This document shows positions 19,302-28,149 of a stretch of DNA of 64,000 nt, piece by piece; position 1 is the stretch's first letter, and every line of letters starts with the position of its first letter. The translations under genes and the position numbers were made by a program. This DNA is from Comamonas fluminis (lineage in GTDB: Bacteria; Pseudomonadota; Gammaproteobacteria; Burkholderiales; Burkholderiaceae_C). The notes beneath the pieces were generated by a model. That model ran no database searches. It saw only the letters and a program-made list of their open reading frames with translations, and was not told the origin of the DNA. The stretch spans positions 1,377,501-1,441,500 of the forward strand of contig NZ_CP066783.1 in the NCBI RefSeq assembly GCF_019186805.1. Reading direction: 5' to 3'.

Positions 19302-20258
19302 TCATTTAAAAGTTTTTTCCCACCACTTCTTGGCGTCGTATGCGAGTGATTCGGCGCGGCCCGGTTGATTGGCCATGCGCGGTGCATCTTTTTGCTGGGT
19401 CCAGTCCACCATGGAGCCTGCATACAGCTTCACATGGGGCAGGCCCGCCATTTCGGACAGGCCAAACCAGTCGGTCGCCGCCCAGTGGCCGGTGTTGCAG
19501 AAAGCCACCATGTCCTGGCCCTGCTGGCGCTGGATTTTTGCGGCAATGTCCTTGGCCTTGGTGGCATCCACAAATTGCGAAGTGCCGGGCACAAACCATT
19601 GGTTGAAATCCAGCTGCTGTGCGCCGGGCAGCGTGCCCGACACCTTGGCGGCGGGCGCACGCGTCTTGCCTTGATAGAAGGCATCGGGGCGCGAATCCAC
19701 CAAGGCGGCGTTGGACAAGTCCAGGTGCTTGCCCACATCCTGCTGCGTGGCCAGCCAGCTGGCATCGAAGGTGGGGGCATAGTTGCTGGTGGCAATTTGC
19801 ACCGTGGTTTTACCCACGGGCTTGCCCGCAGATTCCCAGGCCTTCATGCCACCGTTGACGATGGACAGTTCCTTGAGGCCCAGGCTTTTGAGCGTCCAGT
19901 ACACACGGGCCATGGCGCCAAAGTCTGTAGCGTCAGCGCCGCTGGAAATAACGATGGCGTGCGTGTCAGGCGTCAGGCCCAGCGACTGCACCAGCGCTAC
20001 CAGCTTGGGCTGGTCAGGCAGCTCACCAGGATTGCTGGCCGGGCCACGCCATTTGCCGTAGGGGGCACTGGCGGCCTTGTCGATATGTCCAGCCTCAAAG
20101 GATTTGGGGTCGCGGATATCGATCAGGCGCACGTTGGCTTGTTGCAGCAGCGGCTGCAATTGATCGGGGGTAAGCAGGGGCTGGGCTGCAAAAGCCCAGC
20201 CGCCGGTGCCCAGGCCCAAGCCCAGACCCAGCACGCAGGTTGTCAGAGAGGTTTTCAT
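19302..20258 (-). CDS. periplasmic sulfurtransferase, tandem rhodanese
   Basis: 318 residues with a signal peptide of about 24 residues ending AFA. Two rhodanese modules follow: residues about 28-150 (RLIDIRDPKSFEAGHI; the loop ISSGADATDFG has no Cys, as usual for the inactive first half) and about 165-300 (ALVDSRPDAFYQG, active loop AFCNTGHWAATDWFG with the catalytic Cys). It likely moves sulfane sulfur from thiosulfate or 3-mercaptopyruvate in the periplasm. It is the first gene of an operon with the YeeE/YedE transporter, from which it is separated by about 140 bp that contain a repeat element. Confidence 0.87.
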   Translation of the reverse strand: MKTSLTTCVLGLGLGLGTGGWAFAAQPLLTPDQLQPLLQQANVRLIDIRDPKSFEAGHIDKAASAPYGKWRGPASNPGELPDQPKLVALVQSLGLTPDTHAIVISSGADATDFGAMARVYWTLKSLGLKELSIVNGGMKAWESAGKPVGKTTVQIATSNYAPTFDASWLATQQDVGKHLDLSNAALVDSRPDAFYQGKTRAPAAKVSGTLPGAQQLDFNQWFVPGTSQFVDATKAKDIAAKIQRQQGQDMVAFCNTGHWAATDWFGLSEMAGLPHVKLYAGSMVDWTQQKDAPRMANQPGRAESLAYDAKKWWEKTFK

Positions 20259-20440
20259 GGCGGAGTCGGCAGTGCCGAGTCGTGAAAGGCATGGCTATGC
20301 CCAAGGCCTCTATTGTCCGGTCTTGCCGGAGCAGGGCCAACCAAGAAAAACTTGTCTGCTTATTGCCTGGGGTCATGAGCCGCAGGCAAGCGCATGTGAA
20401 TTCAGTGAATGACTTGGAAAAGTGCCTGATGTGCTTATAG

Positions 20441-20472
20441 AAAAAGCGGTTGTAGCTATTGTTTTTGATGCT
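20441..20472. repeat. degenerate copy of the dispersed palindrome
   Basis: AAAAAGCGGTTGTAGCTATT followed by GTTTTTGAT, directly after the stop of the iron-sulfur subunit gene. It resembles one half of the AAGCGCTGGCAGCTAT element. The remaining 20259-20440 shows nothing recognisable. Confidence 0.4.
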
Positions 20473-21009
20473 TCATAAGCTTTGCGCTGCCGGGAACAGC
20501 TCTTGCACAGCGCGCCGAATGCCGCCATAGCCGGTGCAGCGGCACAGGTTGGCGCACATCAAAGCCTCAGCTTCGGCAACTGTGGGGCGGGGCTGTTGCT
20601 GGTGCAGCCAGCTCATGCTCATGACCATGCCGGAGGTGCAATAGCCGCATTGCACGCCGCCACATCGCGCCAGCGCTTCACGCACAGGGGCGCTGGCGCT
20701 GTCTTGTGCGACGGATTCAATGGTGCGAACGGTCTGGCCCTGGATTTGGTAGGCCATCAGCAGGCAGGCGTTGACGGGCTGACCGTTGAGCCAGACCATG
20801 CATGCCCCGCAGCGGCCCACTTCGCAGCCGGGCTTGGCACCTGTCAGTTGCCAGTGCTCGCGCAGCAGGGTCAGCAGCCGGGTGTCGGGACTGCATGGGG
20901 TGCTGACGGACTGGCCGTTCAGGTTTAACTGCAGAACAAAGGCCTCTGTCGCATTCGCCGCATCTGCTGGCGGCTGAATGCCGTGATTCGGGGTGTTTGT
21001 CGTTGTCAT
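20473..21009 (-). CDS. molybdenum hydroxylase, [2Fe-2S] subunit
   Basis: 178 residues. A plant-type ferredoxin cluster motif lies at Cys62, Cys67, Cys70 and Cys82 (GCEVGRCGACMVWLNG), and the second, helical cluster domain uses Cys121, Cys124, Cys156 and Cys158 (CGYC, LCRCTG). This is the electron-transfer small subunit of xanthine-dehydrogenase-type enzymes. It overlaps the large-subunit gene by 4 bp and is last in the cluster. Confidence 0.92.
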   Translation of the reverse strand: MTTTNTPNHGIQPPADAANATEAFVLQLNLNGQSVSTPCSPDTRLLTLLREHWQLTGAKPGCEVGRCGACMVWLNGQPVNACLLMAYQIQGQTVRTIESVAQDSASAPVREALARCGGVQCGYCTSGMVMSMSWLHQQQPRPTVAEAEALMCANLCRCTGYGGIRRAVQELFPAAQSL

Positions 21010-23288
21010 GGTGCGGATGCTTCCGGGTCAGCCTCCAGCAGCGCAATCACGCGCTGCGGGGTCATGGGCAAATGTGTGATGGGGCGCTGCAGAGCGGTGG
21101 CCAGCGCATTGGCCACTGCAGGCAGGGCAAAGTTGACACTGATCTCGCCAGCTCCACGGGGGCCGATGGGGTCATCTTTCGGCAGATTTTCAATGGCCAG
21201 CACCTGCATGGCAGGGGCATCCGCCAGCGTGGGAATGAGATAGCCGTCAAGGTTACGGGCCTGGTAGTGGCCATCCTGGCAAGTCAGCTCCTCTTGCGTG
21301 CACATGGCCATGCCCATGACGGCGCCGCCTTCCATCTGCCCCAGATAGCCCTGGGCCGAGGCCACAGGGCCAAGCGCTGTGCACATCACCAGTTCCTGGA
21401 CCTGCACCATGCCGCTCCAGGTATCAACGCGAACCTGGGCAATGGCTGCGCAGGCGCCAAAGACAAAGTGCGTGTCATGCGCGTTGTCTTCCGGGTCTTC
21501 GGCATGCAGATCAATGGCGATCTTCGGCGCTTGTTCGCCCAGGGCCTTTGCCAGGTCGGCATAGCTGAGGCACAGGCCTGTTGCGCTTTTCAGGCCTTGT
21601 GCGCCGCAGCAAAGAAGAGTGTCAGGCTGCAGCTTGGCACCTGCCAGAAGCAAGGCCTGCTGCCAGGGCTGGGCTGCTTGCTGCAAGGCGCGCCATACCA
21701 GCGTGGTGGCGCGTGATGCGGCTACCGGGCCGGAGTCTGGTGTCAGCCGCGTATCGCCCAGCACTGGGAGAATGTCAGCAGCCGCGCAGCCCAGATACTG
21801 CGCACCAAGGCTTTGAATGGCTCCGACCAGGTTCTGCCCCAGCTCTGTAAAGCCGCACCGCAACTCGATGGCGCCATCGGCGGCCAGTGCCAGCTCCATG
21901 CGGCAGTCGCTGGGGCCGCCCTTGCCAAAGCCGTCACTGCGATGAATAAGCGCAAGGCCCACGCCGTGAAGATGGCGGCCATTTCCGCTGGCCCAGCGAT
22001 GCGGGCCGCGCCACAGATCTTGCTGGCAGGCAACATCGAGTGCGCGCTGGGCGCCGTCAAACGGCACGACGAACTGGCCCAGCGGACCGGGTGCATCGGG
22101 GGGCGCAAGATTACGGGCGCGAAACGCGTCAGCTGTCATGCCGGCCAGCGCAGCCAGTCTGTCGATTTGCTGCTCAAGCGCGAATTGCACCTGCACAGCA
22201 CCAAAGCCGCGAAACGCGCCAGCGATGCCGTTATTGGTGTAGGTAAGACGGGCGCTGAGGTTAAGCGCCCGATATTGGTAGGGGCCGGGAGCATGCTCAA
22301 GAGCAGCATCCAGCACTTCGGGGCCGTGCGTGGCATAGGCGCCGGTATCGGCCAGTATCTCTACCTGGTGGAAGGTGAGCCGGCCCTGTGCATCGCAGCC
22401 AGTGCGTATGCTGATCTGCATGGGATGGCGCTTGACGCCCAGATCCACCGATTGCGGGCGGGTCAGATGCAGCCGCACGGGACGCTGTGCTTTCCAGGCC
22501 AGAAGCGCAGCAATGGGCTGAACCGTCAGTTCGTCCTTGCCGCCGTAGGAGCCGCCCACGGGTGTGCCCACTGCATGAACTTTGTGGTACGGCAGACCCA
22601 GCATGTCGGCGATGACCTGCTTTTCCCGCGCCGGGTTGTGGCTGCCGAAGAACAGGCGCAGGCCGCCAGCACCGTCGGGTTCTGCCACGCCACCTTCGGT
22701 CTCCAGAAAGGCGTGCATCTGGCGCGGTGTGGCATAGCTGTCCTGCACCCAGTGCACGGTGGCCGCCTGGGCCGCATGGATGTCGCCATTGCGGTGGCTG
22801 CAGGTGTGCAGCAGATTGCCACTTTCATGCACCAGGTGCTGTGCCGTCTGCTGCTCTTTGAGGGCTGTGACAGGGTCACAGACTGGAGGCAGAAGCGCAT
22901 AGTCAACCTGAACCAGCGCCAGAGCTTGTCGCGCTGTCGCCATATCTATTGCGGCAACGGCGGCAACAGGGTCACCCACATGGCGCACTTTGTCGATGCA
23001 GAGCACAGGGCGGTCCACCTTGCGCAGGCCATAGTGCTTGACGCCGGGAATATCGGCATGGGTGACTACGGCATGGACGCCGGGCAGCGCCTGGGCTGCG
23101 CTGGTGTCAATGCGCAGAATGCGCGCATGGGGGTGAGGGCTGCCGAGAATGGCTCCACGCAACTGGCCTGGCTGAATACGGTCGGTCAGAAAGCCTGGGT
23201 TGCCGCTGAGTTTGGCTGCAGCGTCTGACCTGGCGTGCAGAGGCTCCAGCCCCAGGTCGCGGATGTGATGAGGGGTGAGAAATTCCAT
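21006..23288 (-). CDS. molybdenum hydroxylase, molybdopterin-binding catalytic subunit
   Basis: 760 residues, the normal length. Landmarks are GGSYGGKDELTVQPIAALLAW, GAFRGFGAVQVQFALEQQID and, near the end, GPRGAGEISVN with the Glu that acts as base in xanthine-oxidase relatives. The subunit hydroxylates a carbon next to nitrogen in an aromatic ring or an aldehyde, with water as oxygen source. It lies 6 bp after the FAD subunit gene and overlaps the iron-sulfur subunit gene. Neighbouring deaminase and NMT1-type transporter genes favour a purine-like or N-heterocyclic substrate (inference). Confidence 0.92.
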   Translation of the reverse strand: MEFLTPHHIRDLGLEPLHARSDAAAKLSGNPGFLTDRIQPGQLRGAILGSPHPHARILRIDTSAAQALPGVHAVVTHADIPGVKHYGLRKVDRPVLCIDKVRHVGDPVAAVAAIDMATARQALALVQVDYALLPPVCDPVTALKEQQTAQHLVHESGNLLHTCSHRNGDIHAAQAATVHWVQDSYATPRQMHAFLETEGGVAEPDGAGGLRLFFGSHNPAREKQVIADMLGLPYHKVHAVGTPVGGSYGGKDELTVQPIAALLAWKAQRPVRLHLTRPQSVDLGVKRHPMQISIRTGCDAQGRLTFHQVEILADTGAYATHGPEVLDAALEHAPGPYQYRALNLSARLTYTNNGIAGAFRGFGAVQVQFALEQQIDRLAALAGMTADAFRARNLAPPDAPGPLGQFVVPFDGAQRALDVACQQDLWRGPHRWASGNGRHLHGVGLALIHRSDGFGKGGPSDCRMELALAADGAIELRCGFTELGQNLVGAIQSLGAQYLGCAAADILPVLGDTRLTPDSGPVAASRATTLVWRALQQAAQPWQQALLLAGAKLQPDTLLCCGAQGLKSATGLCLSYADLAKALGEQAPKIAIDLHAEDPEDNAHDTHFVFGACAAIAQVRVDTWSGMVQVQELVMCTALGPVASAQGYLGQMEGGAVMGMAMCTQEELTCQDGHYQARNLDGYLIPTLADAPAMQVLAIENLPKDDPIGPRGAGEISVNFALPAVANALATALQRPITHLPMTPQRVIALLEADPEASAP

Positions 23289-23294
23289 GACGGT

Positions 23295-24092
23295 TCAGGC
23301 CAGCAGCCCGCAATGTCCTGCAATCAGTCGGCTGGCAATCTGGGCAAGGTGAGGCGGCAGGCTTTGCTCGCAAGTGGTGCGTATGTCGGTGAGAGTGGGG
23401 CGGATCTGTAAATCGTGCGCATGGCGCAGCAGTTTTTCGGCGGCCTGCAGGCGGTGTACGCCCAAGCCCGGGGCGGCAGCTGCAATGCGGTTCACGCTCA
23501 GGTGCTGTTGCGCATCGCTCCAGCGCAAGGCCATGCGCAAAAGTGCGGGGGAGAAGGCTGCGCGATAGCCGACCTTCTCAAAGACCAGTGGCGGGGGCGG
23601 TGCTACATCGCTGCGTGGGAGTAAAAATGACAGCATCAGGGGGCGCTGCTGGAGTTTCAGCGTCTGCTCCAGAGGCTGAATATTGCTGTCCGTCAGCTCA
23701 ACCTGTGCATCCATGGCCAGCAGTACCGGGCAGCAATCGCCTTCACCCCAGCCTATGTTTCCACCCAAGGTGCCCAGGTGCCGCACACCCATGGCGCCAA
23801 GCTGCGCCAGAGCCTGGGCCAGCACAGGGGCATGTTGCTGCACCAGCGGATGGCGGCGCACGGCCTCCAGGCGCATGCCTGCACCAATGTGCAGGTATTG
23901 GGGGCTCAGGCTGATCTGCTGCATCTCAGGCCAATGCATCACATTGATGAAATGCGTGGCCTGCGGTGCCAGACGGGGCTCTGCCCATGATTGCTGCAGC
24001 AGCGTGCCCCCGGCGATGAAGCAGGCTGCATTGCCAAGCTTGCGGGCCAGGGCCTGTGCAGCCTGGGGCGATGAGGGGTGAGTCAGCAGCAT
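23295..24092 (-). CDS. molybdenum hydroxylase, FAD-binding subunit
   Basis: 265 residues. The FAD-binding signatures of CoxM/XdhB-type subunits are present: FIAGGTLLQQSW near the N-terminus and VRHLGTLGGNIGWGEGDCCP in the middle, followed by the C-terminal CO-dehydrogenase flavoprotein domain. It passes electrons from the iron-sulfur subunit to the acceptor. It is the first of three tightly packed subunit genes in the order FAD, Mo, Fe-S. Confidence 0.9.
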   Translation of the reverse strand: MLLTHPSSPQAAQALARKLGNAACFIAGGTLLQQSWAEPRLAPQATHFINVMHWPEMQQISLSPQYLHIGAGMRLEAVRRHPLVQQHAPVLAQALAQLGAMGVRHLGTLGGNIGWGEGDCCPVLLAMDAQVELTDSNIQPLEQTLKLQQRPLMLSFLLPRSDVAPPPPLVFEKVGYRAAFSPALLRMALRWSDAQQHLSVNRIAAAAPGLGVHRLQAAEKLLRHAHDLQIRPTLTDIRTTCEQSLPPHLAQIASRLIAGHCGLLA

Positions 24093-24116
24093 GGAGGCGT
24101 CCTGCAGGTGTGGGTT

Positions 24117-24629
24117 TCAGCGCTTTGCCCAGAAGGCTTGCTGCTGGGCGGCGATCTCGGCTTCCATCTCGGGTACGGGGCCGATGAGTTCCACGGCTTT
24201 CTGGCAATGGTCGAAAACATAGCGAGAAGCAACGCTCATGGTTGGGTTCTCGCCATGGCTGCCCGTACATTCCAGCAGGCGGTGCTCGGTCATGCCGAAC
24301 ACGATGCGGCCGATATTGGCCCAGTAGGCTGTGCCTGCACACATGCAGCAGGGCTCCACGTTGGTGTAGAGCGTGCAGCTCCAGAGAAACTCAGGCGTGT
24401 AATTGGTGGCAGCCATGCGCGCCAGCGTTGATTCCGCGTGGTTGACGGTGTCGATATTGCACTGCTCCATGAGCACGGTTTCCTGATCAGGGCCGACCAG
24501 CACGGCTCCGAACGGGTGGTGACCCATCTGAGTGGCTCGCTTGGCCACGGTTTGTGCGCGGCGCAGATTGCGCTGGATTTGCTCCGGGGATGGCCTGAGG
24601 CCCTGCGGGGGAAAGTCTTTGCTTGTCAT
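24117..24629 (-). CDS. nucleoside/nucleobase deaminase family protein
   Basis: 170 residues of the cytidine-deaminase fold. The zinc site is His64 and Glu66 (NHAESTLARMAA) with Cys94 and Cys97 (EPCCMCAGT). The PCxxC and HAE layout is that of guanine deaminase and tRNA-adenosine-deaminase relatives, and the gene context points to free nucleobase rather than tRNA as substrate. It begins 21 bp beyond the permease stop and lies 24 bp before the Mo-hydroxylase FAD subunit. A two-step deaminate-then-hydroxylate route would mirror guanine to xanthine to urate, but the substrate is not proven. Confidence 0.83.
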   Translation of the reverse strand: MTSKDFPPQGLRPSPEQIQRNLRRAQTVAKRATQMGHHPFGAVLVGPDQETVLMEQCNIDTVNHAESTLARMAATNYTPEFLWSCTLYTNVEPCCMCAGTAYWANIGRIVFGMTEHRLLECTGSHGENPTMSVASRYVFDHCQKAVELIGPVPEMEAEIAAQQQAFWAKR

Positions 24630-24650
24630 GGTGGTAGCTCGTGGTTTTGA

Positions 24651-25412
24651 TCAGGCAGGTGTGCTTTGGCTCCAGGGGAACAGGCGTTTGTGCAATTGCT
24701 GAACTGCGCCATAGAGCAGCAGGCTGCACAGCACCAGCAGTGCCAGTGCGGCAAAGGCCACCGGCACCTTGAAGGAGGAGGTGGCAAACAGAATCAGATA
24801 GCCCAGGCCTTTTTCTGCGGCGACAAATTCAGCGACCACGGCGCCCACAATGGCCAGCGTGATGGAGACCTTGAGGGCCGAAAACACATAGGGCACGGCA
24901 AACGGCATGCGAATCTGCCAGTACTGGCGGCTGGTAGAGGCGCGCAGCGAGCGTGAGAGCTCCACCAGTTCTGCAGGTACCGAGGCCAGGCCCAGCGCCG
25001 TAGAAACCACCAGCGGGAAAAAGGCAATCAGCGTGGTGATGACGACGCGGGGCAGCAGTCCGGCGCCCAGCGTGACGACGATGATGGGGGCAACGGCCAC
25101 GATGGGTGTGGACTGGATCACCACCAGCCAGGGCATGATGATTTGCGACAGCAGTGGTGAGCGAGTGATGGCAATCGCCAGCGGAATGGCCAGTGCAATG
25201 GCCAGTGCATAGCCGATTAGGGCAACTTGCAGGGTTGCGGATACATGCTCCAGCCAGCGTTGCGCTCCCAGCTCAGAGGCGGCAGCCCAGATGGCGCTGG
25301 GAGCGGGGAAGATGTATTCCGGAATCTGCGCCAGGCGACAGGCGCCTTCCCAGAGCAGCAGAACGGCAAGGAAAACCAGCAGCGAAGCATGGCGTTGGAT
25401 AAGGGCAGGCAT
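24651..25412 (-). CDS. ABC transporter permease (NitT/TauT/SsuC type)
   Basis: 253 residues with six helices and the family cytoplasmic loop VPAELVELSRSLRASTSRQYWQ (the EAA-like loop contacting the ATPase). The ATG at 25412 (MPALIQRHASLL) is chosen because the longer reading overlaps the ATPase gene and has no hydrophobic start. It forms the inner-membrane channel with the ATPase at 25444-26223 and the binding protein at 26293-27291. Confidence 0.88.
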   Translation of the reverse strand: MPALIQRHASLLVFLAVLLLWEGACRLAQIPEYIFPAPSAIWAAASELGAQRWLEHVSATLQVALIGYALAIALAIPLAIAITRSPLLSQIIMPWLVVIQSTPIVAVAPIIVVTLGAGLLPRVVITTLIAFFPLVVSTALGLASVPAELVELSRSLRASTSRQYWQIRMPFAVPYVFSALKVSITLAIVGAVVAEFVAAEKGLGYLILFATSSFKVPVAFAALALLVLCSLLLYGAVQQLHKRLFPWSQSTPA

Positions 25413-25443
25413 AGGGGCCTTTCGGAGCTGCGGGGTGGACTTT

Positions 25444-26223
25444 TCAGGCGTGTGCGGGGTGTTTGCTGAACACCTTGAGACGAATCTCGTTGGCCATTTC
25501 GGTAAACACCGGGTCGGCCAGCGTGGCCAGGCTGCGGGGGCGTGGCAGTGGCACATCGATGATGTCGGCCACACGGCCCGGACGTGCGCTCATGACGACA
25601 ATGCGGTCGGACAGCAGCAGGGCTTCCTGAATGGAGTGGGTCACAAAGACCACGGTCTTGGGACGCTCGTTCCAGATTCGCAGCAGCTCAAAGCTCATCT
25701 CGTCGCGGGTGAGTGCATCCAGCGCCGAAAAAGGCTCGTCCATCAGCAAGATGTCGGGGTCATGCAGCAAAGAGCGCGCAATCGAGACGCGCTGCTGCAT
25801 GCCGCCAGAGAGTTCGTGGGGCCGCTTGTGGCCGAAGTCCTTGAGGCCGATCATCTCCAGCAACTGCTGGGCGCGGGCCTCTTCCTTCATTTCCACATGG
25901 CCGTATTTGTGGCGCATGGGAAAGGTGATGTTGTCCAGCACCGAGAGCCAGGGCAATAGCGTGGGCTTCTGGAACACCATGCCGATTTCGTCACGCGGCT
26001 CGGTCACCGGCAGATCGAAGATGCGAACTTCGCCGCTGCTGGGCCGAATCAGGCCTGCAATCAGGCGCAATATGGTGGACTTGCCACAGCCCGAGGGGCC
26101 AATGAGCGAGACGAATTCATGGCGGCGCAGATGTAGATCCACGCCCTGCAAAGCTGTGACAGGGCTGCCATCGCTGGAGACAAAGGTCTGGGTGACCGCG
26201 TTCAGATCGATTACGTGTTGCAT
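25444..26223 (-). CDS. ABC transporter ATP-binding protein (NitT/TauT type)
   Basis: 259 residues. Walker A GPSGCGKST (about residues 42-50), Q-loop FQKPTLLPW, signature LSGGMQQRVSIAR, Walker B ILLMDEPFSALD and switch His (FVTHSIQEA) are all intact. It powers import with the adjacent permease. The start matches the usual family start. Confidence 0.92.
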   Translation of the reverse strand: MQHVIDLNAVTQTFVSSDGSPVTALQGVDLHLRRHEFVSLIGPSGCGKSTILRLIAGLIRPSSGEVRIFDLPVTEPRDEIGMVFQKPTLLPWLSVLDNITFPMRHKYGHVEMKEEARAQQLLEMIGLKDFGHKRPHELSGGMQQRVSIARSLLHDPDILLMDEPFSALDALTRDEMSFELLRIWNERPKTVVFVTHSIQEALLLSDRIVVMSARPGRVADIIDVPLPRPRSLATLADPVFTEMANEIRLKVFSKHPAHA

Positions 26224-26250
26224 GGCAGGCGATCAAAGAGAGAACAGAAT

Positions 26251-26281
26251 CAGGGGCGGCGGCGCTGTGCTGCCGCCCCTG
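26251..26281 (-). promoter_or_regulatory. strong hairpin between the binding-protein and ATPase genes
   Basis: Ten-base-pair stem CAGGGGCGGC / GCCGCCCCTG with an 11-nt loop. On the transcribed minus strand no T run follows, so it probably stabilises the upstream mRNA rather than ending it, giving more binding protein than ATPase. Confidence 0.55.
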
Positions 26282-26292
26282 GGGATATGGAT

Positions 26293-27291
26293 TTACTTGC
26301 TCAGAAAACTGCGATCCACCAGCGTTTCAGGATCGACCTTTTTGAGGTCATAGTTCATGGACTGGGCCACCCAGCCCCAGGTGGATGCCAGCATCTTTGG
26401 TTCGAACTTGCCCAGGCCATCGCGCTGACTGATCTCGTTCCTGATCAGCGGGATAGAGGCTTCAAACTCGGCCTTGACCACGGCAACGTCTGCTTCGGGC
26501 ACCATGGCTTTCAGTGACTCGGCCGCCTTGCTCGGGTTCTGGATGGAGAACTCCAGCGACTTGCCCAGTGCGCGCACATAGCGCTTGAGAACCTCGGGGC
26601 GTTCCTTGATGGTCTTGTCGCTGGCCATGACGGACCAGCCATAGCCGTCCAGACCGAACTGCGTCCAGGGCAGGGTGGACAGTTCCTTGCCCGCCTGCTT
26701 GAGCACGGCGCCAAAGGCAGGAGCGACGGTTACCCAGTTGATGGTCGCATCCACGCGGCCCTGAGCCAGCATGGGGGCCAGTGTGGCGGGGTCCGACTTG
26801 ATGATCTTGATCTTGCTGGCGTCCACGCCGTTCTTTTGCAGCACGATGGGCCACAGCGCATTGGAGGAGGAGAAAGTGGGCATGGCCACCGTCTTGCCTT
26901 CCATGTCCTTGAGGCTTTTGATCTTGCTGTCGGTGCGTGTGAACAGCGCATCGGGCTGTTTGGAATACAGCGACATCACGGCCTTGACGGGAATTCGTCC
27001 TTCGGCTGCGGCCATCATCAGCGCTGAAATGCCGCCAAAGCCGACATCGGCAGAGCCTGAAGCCACCTTTGTCACTGCGTCAGCAGAGCCACGACCGGGA
27101 ACAATTTTTACCTCCAGGCCTTCGTCCTTGAAAAAGCCCTGCTGCACACCTGCATAGACAAAAGACTTGTCACCACCGGGCAGCCAGTCGAGCTGAATGG
27201 TGAGCTTGTCGGCTGCCTGGGCCGCGCCACCACAGGCGATAAGCATGGCGGCGATGAGGGGCAGTTTGAAGGAGGGGGTGGGGTGGGTCAT
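26293..27291 (-). CDS. ABC transporter substrate-binding protein, NMT1/ThiY type
   Basis: 332 residues from the ATG at 27291, which has an aggag ribosome site. The signal peptide ends near GGAAQA. The mature fold opens LTIQLDWLPGGDKSFVYAG and contains GFFKDEGLEVKIVPGRGSADAV, as in binding proteins for thiamine-precursor pyrimidines, nitrate or taurine. Such proteins in this subfamily often bind flat heterocycles, which fits the deaminase and Mo-hydroxylase genes downstream. The ligand is not known. Confidence 0.87.
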   Translation of the reverse strand: MTHPTPSFKLPLIAAMLIACGGAAQAADKLTIQLDWLPGGDKSFVYAGVQQGFFKDEGLEVKIVPGRGSADAVTKVASGSADVGFGGISALMMAAAEGRIPVKAVMSLYSKQPDALFTRTDSKIKSLKDMEGKTVAMPTFSSSNALWPIVLQKNGVDASKIKIIKSDPATLAPMLAQGRVDATINWVTVAPAFGAVLKQAGKELSTLPWTQFGLDGYGWSVMASDKTIKERPEVLKRYVRALGKSLEFSIQNPSKAAESLKAMVPEADVAVVKAEFEASIPLIRNEISQRDGLGKFEPKMLASTWGWVAQSMNYDLKKVDPETLVDRSFLSK

Positions 27292-27337
27292 GAGGTACTC
27301 CTGAGCAGTGCGAAGGCGGAAAAGGGTCTGTGGTTTG

Positions 27338-28138
27338 CTATGCATTGATGAGCGGTGCGCGCAATTCCATCAATGGCTGGTCTGTGATTTCATTCAATAT
27401 GGGCAGCAAGGCGTCAGTCAGCTCCTGCGGGCAAGCCAGCTGGGGCACATGGCCGCAGTTCAGGCTGATGCGTCTGGCGCCTGGCGTGAGCTGCTGCATG
27501 CTTTGCTGCAGCGGCAGCGTCACGGATCGGTCCTGACGGCATTCCACATAGATGCGCGGCACCTGGCCAAAGCGCTCAGCACTGAGCTGGTTCACCATGG
27601 TTCGGCCCGATTCGGGCTGTGCACACAGACGACTGGCGGCTTTGAGAGCTGCGGTCGGATTGCAGTCATGCAAAAACAGTGCCATGGCTGCATCCAGGGG
27701 CACGCTGCTGGTGCTGCGATCCTCGTTCCAGAGCAGATGTGGGCCAATGCCCTGGTAGTCAAAGCTGGGGTCGGCAGCGCGGCATTGCGCAATCACGTCG
27801 CCGTAGCTGATGCCGCTGGGCAGCATCATTCCGGCCAGATAGACCAGGGCGCTGACCCGTTCGGGTGCGGCTTGTGCGACCTGGGAAGCCGTCATGCCGC
27901 CGCCACTGTGGCCCACCACGACGGCAGGGCCGTCCAGAGATTCCAGCACGCGCAGCACATGGGCGGTGTAGCCGTCGAGATTGGCCTGGCTGCTGTCGGC
28001 GTTGGAGACATCGTTACCCGGCAGATTGACGGCAAGCACCTTCCAGCCATGGGCCTGCAGCAGTGGTGTCCAGGCTGCAAACGCCCAGCTGCCTTGCCAT
28101 GCTCCGTGAATCAGCACCATATTGCGTGAGTTTTTCAT
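27338..28138 (-). CDS. alpha/beta hydrolase
   Basis: 266 residues. The oxyanion start VLIHGAWQGSWAF and nucleophile elbow VVGHSGGGMTA with the catalytic Ser are clear. A C-terminal His is in NCGHVPQLACP and the acid is probably in the preceding segment. The family includes plant-esterase-like and carbon-carbon or ester hydrolases. It lies 11 bp after the dioxygenase gene, so it probably works on that enzyme's product. The ATG at 28138 (MKNSRNMVLIHG) is preferred over an upstream in-frame start inside the dioxygenase gene. Confidence 0.83.
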   Translation of the reverse strand: MKNSRNMVLIHGAWQGSWAFAAWTPLLQAHGWKVLAVNLPGNDVSNADSSQANLDGYTAHVLRVLESLDGPAVVVGHSGGGMTASQVAQAAPERVSALVYLAGMMLPSGISYGDVIAQCRAADPSFDYQGIGPHLLWNEDRSTSSVPLDAAMALFLHDCNPTAALKAASRLCAQPESGRTMVNQLSAERFGQVPRIYVECRQDRSVTLPLQQSMQQLTPGARRISLNCGHVPQLACPQELTDALLPILNEITDQPLMELRAPLINA

Positions 28139-28149
28139 CGCGGTCTCCG

